A stretch of 9,138 nt of DNA from Clostridiales bacterium (lineage in GTDB: Bacteria > Bacillota > Clostridia > Christensenellales > Aristaeellaceae): positions 14,498-23,635 of the forward strand of contig JAHZHX010000031.1 in assembly GCA_019420065.1 (NCBI GenBank), written 5' to 3'. Numbering within the stretch: the first letter of the stretch is position 1; each line of letters begins with the position of its first letter. Shown here in pieces: positions 1-5,571 of this stretch. The notes beneath the pieces were generated by a model that was not told the DNA's origin, did not search any database, and saw nothing but the letters and a program-made list of their open reading frames with translations. The translations under genes were made by a program, and so were the position numbers.

Positions 1-657
1 GTATTTTTCCGGGTCGGTTAAATATAAAAGCGGCTGCTCGACCATGTTCCAGCTTTCGGTAAAGGAGAGCACCAGCAGCGTAATCATGCCGGGCTGAACA
101 CTCGGGAGAACGATGCGCCACAGGAGGGCAAAATAGGAGTTGGTATCAAGCCTGGCCGCGTCCAGCAGCTCGTCTGGCATGGAACGCAAAAACTGATAAA
201 TGAGAAATACGCCCAGCGGCGCAAAAATGCCGGGCAGCGCCAGCGCCCAGGCGGTGTTATAAAGCCCCAGCCAGCGAATGGCCATGTAGTTGGGCAGGAG
301 CGTTACCTGAAAGGGCATCAGCATGACCGAAATATAGAGGAACAGCAGCGCTTTGCCGCCCCGCATCCTGCCCTTTGCCAGGGCGAAGCCGACCAATAGG
401 CTGACAACGCCCTGCGCCAGCGCGGTGCCGACCGCCAGTGCGGCGGAGTTCCAGAACATTTTGAAATAAATGCGGTTTTCCTGCAAAAGCGCGCGGTAGC
501 TTTCCAGCGTAAGGCCAAAGCCCTTGCCCAACGGCAGGGAAAAATCCCCCATGGGCCAGACGGAGCCAAGCGCCAGCATCACAACGGGCAGCAGCCACAA
601 AAGCGCGATGGCCGCGGCCGCGGCATAGGCAGCGAAACGCCGGATATTCTTTTTCAT
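1..657 (-). CDS. Carbohydrate ABC transporter permease, MalG-type (3' end cut off by window edge)
   Basis: Integral membrane subunit of a binding-protein-dependent sugar-type importer, pairing with the MalF-type permease encoded just before it. The ATG at 655-657 opens a frame that stays open to base 1, giving 219 visible residues; the C-terminus is outside the window. A short basic N-terminus (MKKNIRR) precedes a first membrane helix at about residues 9-31. Further hydrophobic segments lie at about 72-96, 103-125 and 135-157. The cytoplasmic EAA loop, which docks on the ATPase, is at about 164-190 (DELLDAARLD then IVLPSVQP). The usually conserved Gly of that loop is Thr173. The start overlaps the previous stop as ATGA, and AGGAG lies 8 nt upstream, so translation is probably coupled. 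Family assignment is firm; the transported sugar cannot be told. Full-length relatives are about 270-290 residues. Confidence 0.9.
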   Translation of the reverse strand, partial: MKKNIRRFAAYAAAAAIALLWLLPVVMLALGSVWPMGDFSLPLGKGFGLTLESYRALLQENRIYFKMFWNSAALAVGTALAQGVVSLLVGFALAKGRMRGGKALLFLYISVMLMPFQVTLLPNYMAIRWLGLYNTAWALALPGIFAPLGVFLIYQFLRSMPDELLDAARLDTNSYFALLWRIVLPSVQPGMITLLVLSFTESWNMVEQPLLYLTDPEKY

Positions 658-1460
658 AGCGCATTCTCCTGACTTTCATAGCGCCACAGGAGCGCCACGA
701 TCGCATAGAGCGCAATGGCAAACAGACAGGCGGCCGCCGTCAGCGTTTGATAATTCAGCTTATAAAAATGGTTGTTCATATAATGCTGCACCATGTATAC
801 CTCGTTTGCCGGATACGCGCCGTAGAGCAGATAGGCCTCCTTGAAGATTTTCAGCGCCTGCATCAGCATCAGCACCAGCGAAAAAAACAGCGTAGGCTTC
901 AGCAGGGGCAGCGTGATGGAAAGCAGCTTGCGCAGCATGCTCGCGCCGTCGAGCGACGCGGCCTCATATACCTCCTCGGGAATCATGCGCAGGCCGGACA
1001 ACAGAATAATCAAATGGAAGCCGATGTTTTTCCATTGAAATAACAGGTGGATCGGCAGCAGCGGCGCATTTTTGATTAGCGACGCGCCCAAAAGCGTGCG
1101 CAGGATGGGAACGACCGCCACCGAGGGCAGCAGAACGGGCAGCACAAGCGCGCTGCGTAGCCATAGACGGTTGATTCGCTGGCTGAATAGCGCCAGCATC
1201 AGGCTCAACAGCATCAGCAGAGGCGTCTGCGAGAGAATGAAAAGCGCCGTATTTTTCAGCGCCAGGCGGAAATAACGGTTATTGAATACCTTGACATAAT
1301 TATCCAGGCCGACAAACCGAAGGGTATAGGTATTTTCCAGAAAGGAGTAGCGGATCGCGCTGAGAAAAGGCAACACAAAAAACAACGCGAAACCCGCCAT
1401 GCAAGGCATGGCCGTCAGGCGAGCGCGCGCTTCCAGCGACAGCTTTTTCCCGTTTTTCAC
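654..1460 (-). CDS. Carbohydrate ABC transporter permease, MalF-type
   Basis: First membrane subunit of the ABC importer, 268 residues. It starts with GTG at 1458-1460, preceded by GAGGGG (1468-1473) at 7 nt. Hydrophobic segments lie at about 19-37, 71-94, 101-123, 146-160, 190-203 and 241-260. The EAA loop is intact at about 162-189: E166-A-A, then D171-G172-A and the ITLPLLKP end. This loop contacts the nucleotide-binding protein. The protein is somewhat shorter than typical MalF/UgpA-type permeases, which are around 290 residues. It begins 19 nt after the solute-binding protein stop and ends overlapping the MalG-type start by 4 nt, so the three genes form one operon. No ATPase is encoded in view; Firmicute sugar operons often rely on a shared MsmK-type ATPase encoded elsewhere. 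Substrate unknown. Confidence 0.92.
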   Translation of the reverse strand: MKNGKKLSLEARARLTAMPCMAGFALFFVLPFLSAIRYSFLENTYTLRFVGLDNYVKVFNNRYFRLALKNTALFILSQTPLLMLLSLMLALFSQRINRLWLRSALVLPVLLPSVAVVPILRTLLGASLIKNAPLLPIHLLFQWKNIGFHLIILLSGLRMIPEEVYEAASLDGASMLRKLLSITLPLLKPTLFFSLVLMLMQALKIFKEAYLLYGAYPANEVYMVQHYMNNHFYKLNYQTLTAAACLFAIALYAIVALLWRYESQENAL

Positions 1461-1479
1461 AACTCAGCCCCTCGCTTTG

Positions 1480-2694
1480 TTATTCGCCCAGCACCATTTC
1501 AGCGTGCTGCTGGATGGCGGCCAGATATTCCGCCGGGGTCGTTTCTCCGCGGCACATGGCTTGATAGCGCTGGATATCGTCAGAACCGCCCAGAGAGCGG
1601 CATTCAATGCTGTTTTCCAGATACTGTATCCACAGCCGGTGGTTTTCCTCGGAGGGCGTCATCGCCTGCCAGTCGGCGGAAAAAGCGGCGTCCGACCTGT
1701 ACTTCATCCGGTCCGCCAGCAGCGGGCAGGTGCTCAGGTAGCTGTCGCTGCCCTGCACGGCTTCGGACATGTAGATTTCCAGAAAATGGATCGCTGCTTC
1801 CTTGTTGTTTGCGTTGCGGCTGACAACCAGGCTGCACAGCGGCGTGGGATAGCGGTTCAGCATCCCCAGCGTGGGCGGCAGAACGCAGTCGGCAGCGCCC
1901 AGACGAGGGATCCTGGTCGCGCTGTTGGCATACAGCAGCGCGTTTTCCACAGGGAATGCTCCCATAAAAAGCTCGCCAAGTGGCTGGCGCTGTTCACGGA
2001 TGTACTGATGGGCAATGCACTGCTGCCAGATTTCCAGCAGGCGCAGGCTGTCCTCGCTTTCAAAGGAAGCCGTGCTGCTTTGCATGTCCACGCAGTTGGC
2101 CATCAATACGCTGCGGGGATAATTGATTGCGCCGGAGCCTGTGGCCATCAGATAGGCACTGCCACCCGAAAGCGTTTCGACCTGCTGTGCCAGTATAAAA
2201 AAGTCCTCCCATGTCCAGTTCTCGGGGATTGTTATGCCGAGCCGGTTGGCTAACTGGGTATTGACGCGCCAGATCGCGGCTTCCATGGCGACCGGCACGG
2301 CGACCCATTCCCCGCCGCGCAGGCTGACCCCGTCCAGATTGATCCAGGCGGCCTTTTGCGCGAGCAGGGCAGGATGGTCGGACAGGTTTTCCAGGCAGCC
2401 GGCGCGCACCATATCGTCCAAATCCAGGAAAGAGACGAGCGGGTTGACGCACAACACATCCACCTTGCCGCCGCGGGAAAGGAAGTCGGCTGTCAGCTGC
2501 GTATCGTTCATGTCTTCCTGAATGATCTCTACGTCGGGATAGGTCCGCTTGAACTGTGCGACGGCGGCCGCCATCTGCTGGCGTGCCAGCAGATAATTGG
2601 CGTTGACGATCCGCAGCGTGCTTTTTTCGGCCTGAACGGGTATGAATGGTATCAGTATCAGCAGAACCAGAAACAGTGCAAGTCCTCTTTTCAT
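1480..2694 (-). CDS. Extracellular solute-binding protein of a carbohydrate ABC importer
   Basis: Captures the substrate outside the membrane and delivers it to the two permeases encoded downstream; 404 residues, normal for family 1 (MalE-like) binding proteins. The ATG at 2692-2694 follows AAGAGG (2705-2710) at 10 nt. Residues 1-22 form a clear Sec signal peptide (basic MKR, hydrophobic core, IPVQA before the likely cut), but there is no lipobox cysteine. Fold-typical stretches include a hydrophobic strand near 26-33, an amphipathic helix with FKRTYPDVEI at about 48-57, and a Trp-rich patch (PENWTWEDF) near 156-164. The missing lipid anchor is odd for a single-membrane Firmicute and would fit a diderm cell or a released protein. 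A promoter in the 77 nt upstream is not clear. Class assignment is good; the ligand cannot be inferred. Confidence 0.88.
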   Translation of the reverse strand: MKRGLALFLVLLILIPFIPVQAEKSTLRIVNANYLLARQQMAAAVAQFKRTYPDVEIIQEDMNDTQLTADFLSRGGKVDVLCVNPLVSFLDLDDMVRAGCLENLSDHPALLAQKAAWINLDGVSLRGGEWVAVPVAMEAAIWRVNTQLANRLGITIPENWTWEDFFILAQQVETLSGGSAYLMATGSGAINYPRSVLMANCVDMQSSTASFESEDSLRLLEIWQQCIAHQYIREQRQPLGELFMGAFPVENALLYANSATRIPRLGAADCVLPPTLGMLNRYPTPLCSLVVSRNANNKEAAIHFLEIYMSEAVQGSDSYLSTCPLLADRMKYRSDAAFSADWQAMTPSEENHRLWIQYLENSIECRSLGGSDDIQRYQAMCRGETTPAEYLAAIQQHAEMVLGE

Positions 2695-2771
2695 ACGTCT
2701 TTAACCTCTTTCTGTGGTATACAAAGCACGCGAAGCGGCATTCATTCAATTTTTATTGAACGGCGTTTATT

Positions 2772-3101
2772 TTAATAGGGGCACTTGTAATTTGGAGAAT
2801 GCGCTGTGTTGGTATGCGCGGCATATTGGAGATGGTCTTCGGGCCAAGTGATTGAGTTACATTTCGTGCATTGACATTCCGTAAAATAGAGAATATTATA
2901 ATAGTCACAATCACCAGTATGAGGACCGACGCTCTGCTCACGAGATTTTGTTAACGAGCAGTAAACCAACTGCTTAGTGTTTCCGCCGCAGGTATGGCAT
3001 GGACGGAATTCGTAGCGCGGCGCTGCCAGCGCGATGAATACGATGCTCACAGTTATCAGCATTGCCAATAACATAGCGATTTTTATTTTCGACAAACGCA
3101 T
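2772..3101 (-). CDS. Small exported cysteine-rich protein, zinc-ribbon-like, function unknown
   Basis: A 109-residue product. The start at 3099-3101 is chosen because AAGGAGG (3110-3116) sits 8 nt upstream; an in-frame ATG eight codons earlier lies upstream of that site. Residues 1-27 are a basic N-terminus (MRLSKIK) plus a hydrophobic helix ending ALAA, which is either a signal peptide or a membrane anchor. The remainder is hydrophilic with eight cysteines: C35, C38, C48, C65, C76, C78, C81 and C107. The CxxC pairs C35-HT-C38-GG and C78-TK-C81 look like the two knuckles of a zinc ribbon. Small secreted proteins with a CxxCGG start and a later CxxC occur in Clostridia as far as I recall, without known function. 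The gene is AT-richer than its neighbours. It stands alone between two operons, 77 nt before the binding-protein gene and with no terminator between them, so read-through into the transporter is possible. Confidence 0.72.
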   Translation of the reverse strand: MRLSKIKIAMLLAMLITVSIVFIALAAPRYEFRPCHTCGGNTKQLVYCSLTKSREQSVGPHTGDCDYYNILYFTECQCTKCNSITWPEDHLQYAAHTNTAHSPNYKCPY

Positions 3102-3109
3102 TGAATATT

Positions 3110-3116
3110 CCTCCTT
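3110..3116 (-). promoter_or_regulatory. Ribosome binding site deciding the start of the small Cys-rich gene
   Basis: Read on the minus strand this is AAGGAGG, 8 nt before the ATG at 3101. It favours a 109-residue protein over the 117-residue reading that begins at 3125, whose ATG lies upstream of the site. Confidence 0.8.
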
Positions 3117-3198
3117 AGCATTCAAAAATAGTTTGATGAAATACTGCTTCGCATGCTGTTGTATCAGCTTGGAGAAAATTATGATTGAATACTGCCCC

Positions 3199-3235
3199 CC
3201 AAAAATAAATGCGGCAGGAAAAACTCCTGCCGCAT
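3199..3235 (-). terminator. Intrinsic terminator of the L,D-transpeptidase/HAD operon
   Basis: The arms at 3209-3219 (ATGCGGCAGGA) and 3225-3235 (TCCTGCCGCAT) are perfect 11-bp complements around a 5-nt loop. Read on the minus strand the hairpin is followed at once by TTTATTTTTGG, a typical U-tract. It begins 17 nt after the HAD stop codon, so it ends the upstream two-gene unit and insulates the small Cys-rich gene from it. Confidence 0.92.
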
Positions 3236-3252
3236 AGATCTAAAAGAGCAGA

Positions 3253-3927
3253 TTATATGACCGTTTCCTCGCGCAGCGCCTGGGTCAGTTCGATCAGGGA
3301 GGGGAAGTAGCGCGCGGCCTCGGCCATGATTTCGGCGCGTTCGTGCTTGCGGGTGTATTCCTCCACTGCCCAGCCCGTTACGCCGGCCGTTTTGGCGCCG
3401 CGCAGGGCGTAGAGCGCGTCGTCCACCAGCAGACAGTCGCGCGTATCAACGCGCAGCGCGGCGGCGATCTCCTCATACAGCGCGGCGTGGCTCTTGGTGA
3501 GCTCCGCGCGCTCGTTCAGGCCGCAGCGCAGACAGTTAAAATAGGGAAGGATATTCAGCCGCCGCAGCGCGGGCATGACACATTCCTCGCTGCTGGCCGT
3601 GGCCAGGGCAACGGGAACGCGGAAATCGCGCAGCGCCTGCAAAAGCGCCGCCGCGCCGGGCTTTAATTGCAGGCTTTCTTTGTACATGCGGGCGATGTCC
3701 TCAAGGCACCAGCGCTCGCACGCCTCGTAATCCATGCCCAGGCGGACGTTTTCATCCCCAAGCAGCAGACGCAGCTGATCGCGGAAGAACAGGCGGTCGA
3801 GCTGCTCGATGACGTAGGGCGGGATCAGCTGATCCCGGCGGACCAGCAGGCGGATGGCGGCCTGCCGCCAGGCGGGCTCGGATTCCAGCAGCGTGCCGTC
3901 CAGATCGAAAATGATCGCTTTTATCAT
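3253..3927 (-). CDS. HAD-superfamily phosphatase (subfamily I, beta-phosphoglucomutase/phosphoglycolate phosphatase-like)
   Basis: Mg-dependent phosphotransferase fold of 224 residues. The HAD motifs are in order. Motif I is D8-L-D10-G-T, with D8 the nucleophile and D10 the acid/base. Motif II is LATASS with T110/S112, and motif III is probably K145. Motif IV is LLVDD (D169, D170) followed by RGAKTAG, the usual metal-binding end. Residues about 17-85 form the helical C1 cap that screens the substrate. The product is probably a cytosolic small-molecule phosphatase or sugar-phosphate mutase; the substrate cannot be read from sequence. The ATG at 3927 lies 1 nt after the L,D-transpeptidase stop, and GGAGGG overlaps the end of that gene 8 nt before the start, so the two are co-transcribed and probably translationally coupled. 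A terminator follows directly. Confidence 0.87.
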   Translation of the reverse strand: MIKAIIFDLDGTLLESEPAWRQAAIRLLVRRDQLIPPYVIEQLDRLFFRDQLRLLLGDENVRLGMDYEACERWCLEDIARMYKESLQLKPGAAALLQALRDFRVPVALATASSEECVMPALRRLNILPYFNCLRCGLNERAELTKSHAALYEEIAAALRVDTRDCLLVDDALYALRGAKTAGVTGWAVEEYTRKHERAEIMAEAARYFPSLIELTQALREETVI

Positions 3928-3928
3928 T

Positions 3929-5362
3929 TTATTTGCCCTCCATCAGCGTCATGATCTCGCCCGGCGAGGAGAGCAGGTGCTCGCGATTGATCTGCTCGAT
4001 CTCCGACAGGCGTTTTTCGGGCGTGCAGTAGGCGCAGGGGGTCAGCTTGGCGAAGACGCCCGTTTCCAGCTCGCCGTAGGAAAAGGGGGTCAGCGGCAGG
4101 TATTGATCCTTCACGCCGCCGCAGTCCGCCACGGCATGGTAGTTGCTGCCGCCGTTGGGATTGTAGTAAAGCGTCAGCCCGGGATCGGGCAGGGGGAGCT
4201 GCCGTCCCTGATAATCCTCCCAGATGACCAGCTTGGTGCCCACCTTGATGTTGTTCCAGATCCAGGCCATGTTGATCCCGTCGGCATTTTTGCGGCGCTG
4301 GATGCGCACGCAGCCGTGGCTGGCGCGGGAGCCGAGCTTCGGCTCGCAGTTTTTATAGTTTTTGCTGCCGTCGGCGTTCACGGTATGCGGCACCTCATGC
4401 AAAAGGTCGCCGCTGTTGAAGCGCAGGCCCATGCCGCACACCAGGTTATCGCTTTTGAAATCGCCCACGCGGGAGATGATGATGAACTCGCCCGAGCGCG
4501 TTTCGTTGTAGGGCTGGCGCTCGTTGTACAGCCCGGTGGAGGCCAGCAGGGTGGTAAAAAGATGACCTTCCTTGAAAATGTAAAGCTTTTGCGAAAGCTT
4601 ATCCAGCACCATGCCGTAGGTCTGGTTGACCTCGCGGGTCTTGAGCTTGCCTGCGGGCAGATAGCCGGTGACAAAGGCGTTCCAGTTTTTCACCTTGGAA
4701 TCGTGGAAGGAGCTGGAGTACAATTCGACCAGCGCCCAGCCGTCGTCGCGCGTTTCCAGCACATGCACGGCCTGCGAAGCGCCCGTGACCACGGCGATCC
4801 CCTCGCTGTCGTTTGAGGGCGCGGCGCGCACGATCAGCTGCTCCTTCTGGCCGATATCCACCACCGTGACGGGCGCGGTCAGCATGGCCCACACCGCCGC
4901 CTCGTCGGTAATGTCCATGGGCGTACACCAGTAGCAGGCGGTATGGCCGGGATGATAGGCGCTGCGCAGGGCGGGTGTGACGGCGGCAGCCTCCGCGGGC
5001 GCGGATTCGGTCGGGGCTTCCTCCTTCGCGGCGCCGATGCGCAGCACGGCGGACGCCTCGGCTCCGTCGGCGCTGAGCACAAGGGTGTACTCGCCCTCCG
5101 GCAGATCGAAAAAGCCCGCTTCCAGCTTGAGCGCGTGCTGGCCGGGAAGCAGAACGCGCTGGGAAAAGACCGTAAGTACCTCCTGCCCGTCCTGCCGCAC
5201 GGCAAGCGTGGCGGCGCAGCGCTCTGGCAGGTAATAGCGCAGCTCGGCCTCCTGGCCGGGCGTGACGGCGCAGCCGTCAACCGAAAGGGGAAGCTGCTCG
5301 GCCTGCGCGGCAGGCAGGAGCAGCGTCAGGATCAGCAAAAGGGCAATCAGGCTTCGGCGCAT
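3929..5362 (-). CDS. Secreted multidomain L,D-transpeptidase (YkuD family)
   Basis: Cell-wall enzyme expected to make 3-3 peptidoglycan cross-links or related transfers outside the membrane; 477 residues. The ATG at 5360-5362 is chosen over an in-frame ATG at 5428 because GGGAGG (5368-5373) lies 5 nt upstream and the promoter lies between the two. Residues 1-21 are a signal peptide (core then PAAQA). Residues 24-110 look like an all-beta Ig-like domain, and 111-130 are an Ala/Glu/Pro linker. A H137-x2-H140-x2-C143-x2-C146 cluster follows, then an SH3-like region at about 163-243 (VRAAPSNDSEG, WALVEL, GYLPAGKL). The YkuD catalytic domain is at about 249-381 with H322 and the active-site SHGCVR motif (H349, C351, R353). 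The C-terminal 395-450 tail carries YH409-x4-C414 and PC443-x2-C446-TP, a possible metal site. Catalytic assignment is strong; accessory-domain labels are inferred by eye. Confidence 0.93.
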   Translation of the reverse strand: MRRSLIALLLILTLLLPAAQAEQLPLSVDGCAVTPGQEAELRYYLPERCAATLAVRQDGQEVLTVFSQRVLLPGQHALKLEAGFFDLPEGEYTLVLSADGAEASAVLRIGAAKEEAPTESAPAEAAAVTPALRSAYHPGHTACYWCTPMDITDEAAVWAMLTAPVTVVDIGQKEQLIVRAAPSNDSEGIAVVTGASQAVHVLETRDDGWALVELYSSSFHDSKVKNWNAFVTGYLPAGKLKTREVNQTYGMVLDKLSQKLYIFKEGHLFTTLLASTGLYNERQPYNETRSGEFIIISRVGDFKSDNLVCGMGLRFNSGDLLHEVPHTVNADGSKNYKNCEPKLGSRASHGCVRIQRRKNADGINMAWIWNNIKVGTKLVIWEDYQGRQLPLPDPGLTLYYNPNGGSNYHAVADCGGVKDQYLPLTPFSYGELETGVFAKLTPCAYCTPEKRLSEIEQINREHLLSSPGEIMTLMEGK

Positions 5363-5367
5363 GGCGT

Positions 5368-5373
5368 CCTCCC
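5368..5373 (-). promoter_or_regulatory. Ribosome binding site deciding the L,D-transpeptidase start
   Basis: Read on the minus strand this is GGGAGG, 5 nt before the ATG at 5362. The alternative in-frame ATG at 5428 coincides with the -35 box and would not be on the transcript. Confidence 0.75.
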
Positions 5374-5399
5374 ACAGAAAATAAGGATTCAATATATAA

Positions 5400-5428
5400 A
5401 ATATAACACGTTCCGCGCATAATCGCAA
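5400..5428 (-). promoter_or_regulatory. Sigma-A-type promoter for the L,D-transpeptidase/HAD operon
   Basis: On the minus strand there is a -35 TTGCGA (5423-5428), a 17-nt spacer and a -10 TATATT (5400-5405), with TG one base before the -10 (an extended -10). Predicted transcription start is near 5393, giving a leader of about 30 nt that contains the GGGAGG ribosome site. It fires away from the rimO promoter. Confidence 0.65.
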
Positions 5429-5469
5429 TTATCATTTACAATTTGCCCATAAAACGCCGCCTCAAAATA

Positions 5470-5485
5470 GCGAATATTTGTTCGC
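5470..5485. promoter_or_regulatory. LexA/DinR-box-like dyad (candidate SOS operator)
   Basis: The 14-mer at 5471-5484 reads CGAATATTTGTTCG. It differs from the Gram-positive SOS core GAAC-N4-GTTC by one base (GAAT on the left arm), and flanking bases extend the arms to GCGAA/TTCGC. From memory, the B. subtilis recA operator has the same GAAT-N4-GTTC form. It lies 20 bp upstream of the rimO -35 box and 42 bp upstream of the divergent L,D-transpeptidase -35 box, so it is placed upstream of the promoters rather than over them. The operon it would control ends in recA, which supports an SOS role. LexA itself is not in the window. Confidence 0.6.
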
Positions 5486-5504
5486 ATTTATTTTGCGGGC
5501 CGTC

Positions 5505-5533
5505 TTGTCTCTCGGCGCGGTTTATGGTATAAT
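5505..5533 (+). promoter_or_regulatory. Near-consensus sigma-A promoter for rimO-pgsA-cinA-recA
   Basis: The -35 is TTGTCT (5505-5510), the spacer is exactly 17 nt, and the -10 is a perfect TATAAT (5528-5533) with an extended TGG just before it. Predicted start is near 5540, leaving a leader of about 32 nt. A small GCCT-GAA-AGGC hairpin (5547-5557) sits right before the ribosome site. Confidence 0.85.
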
Positions 5534-5558
5534 ATGAACAGAAAATGCCTGAAAGGCT

Positions 5559-5563
5559 GGAGG
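5559..5563 (+). promoter_or_regulatory. Ribosome binding site deciding the rimO start
   Basis: GGAGG lies 8 nt before the ATG at 5572. The earlier in-frame ATG at 5545 would be only about 5 nt from the predicted 5' end of the mRNA and has no ribosome site. RimO proteins usually begin close to the SLGC motif, which also supports 5572. Confidence 0.85.
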
Positions 5564-5571
5564 CGCGGAGG

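Noticed and set aside
1399..2253. Plus-strand open frame of 284 codons opposite the solute-binding protein
   Set aside because: Runs across two real minus-strand genes and the gap between them, with shadow-like composition.
2745..2760. TTCAAT-TTTT-ATTGAA inverted repeat between the small gene and the binding-protein gene
   Set aside because: Only 6 bp of weak AT-rich stem and no following T-tract; not a credible terminator or operator.
2695..2771. Promoter or catabolite (cre) site for the ABC importer operon
   Set aside because: A TATACC-like -10 exists on the minus strand, but no acceptable -35 stands 16-18 nt upstream and nothing matches a cre consensus.
3854..4816. Plus-strand open frame of 320 codons opposite the L,D-transpeptidase
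   Set aside because: Antisense to a gene with intact catalytic motifs; low-complexity Ala/Val/Gly/His content and no promoter.
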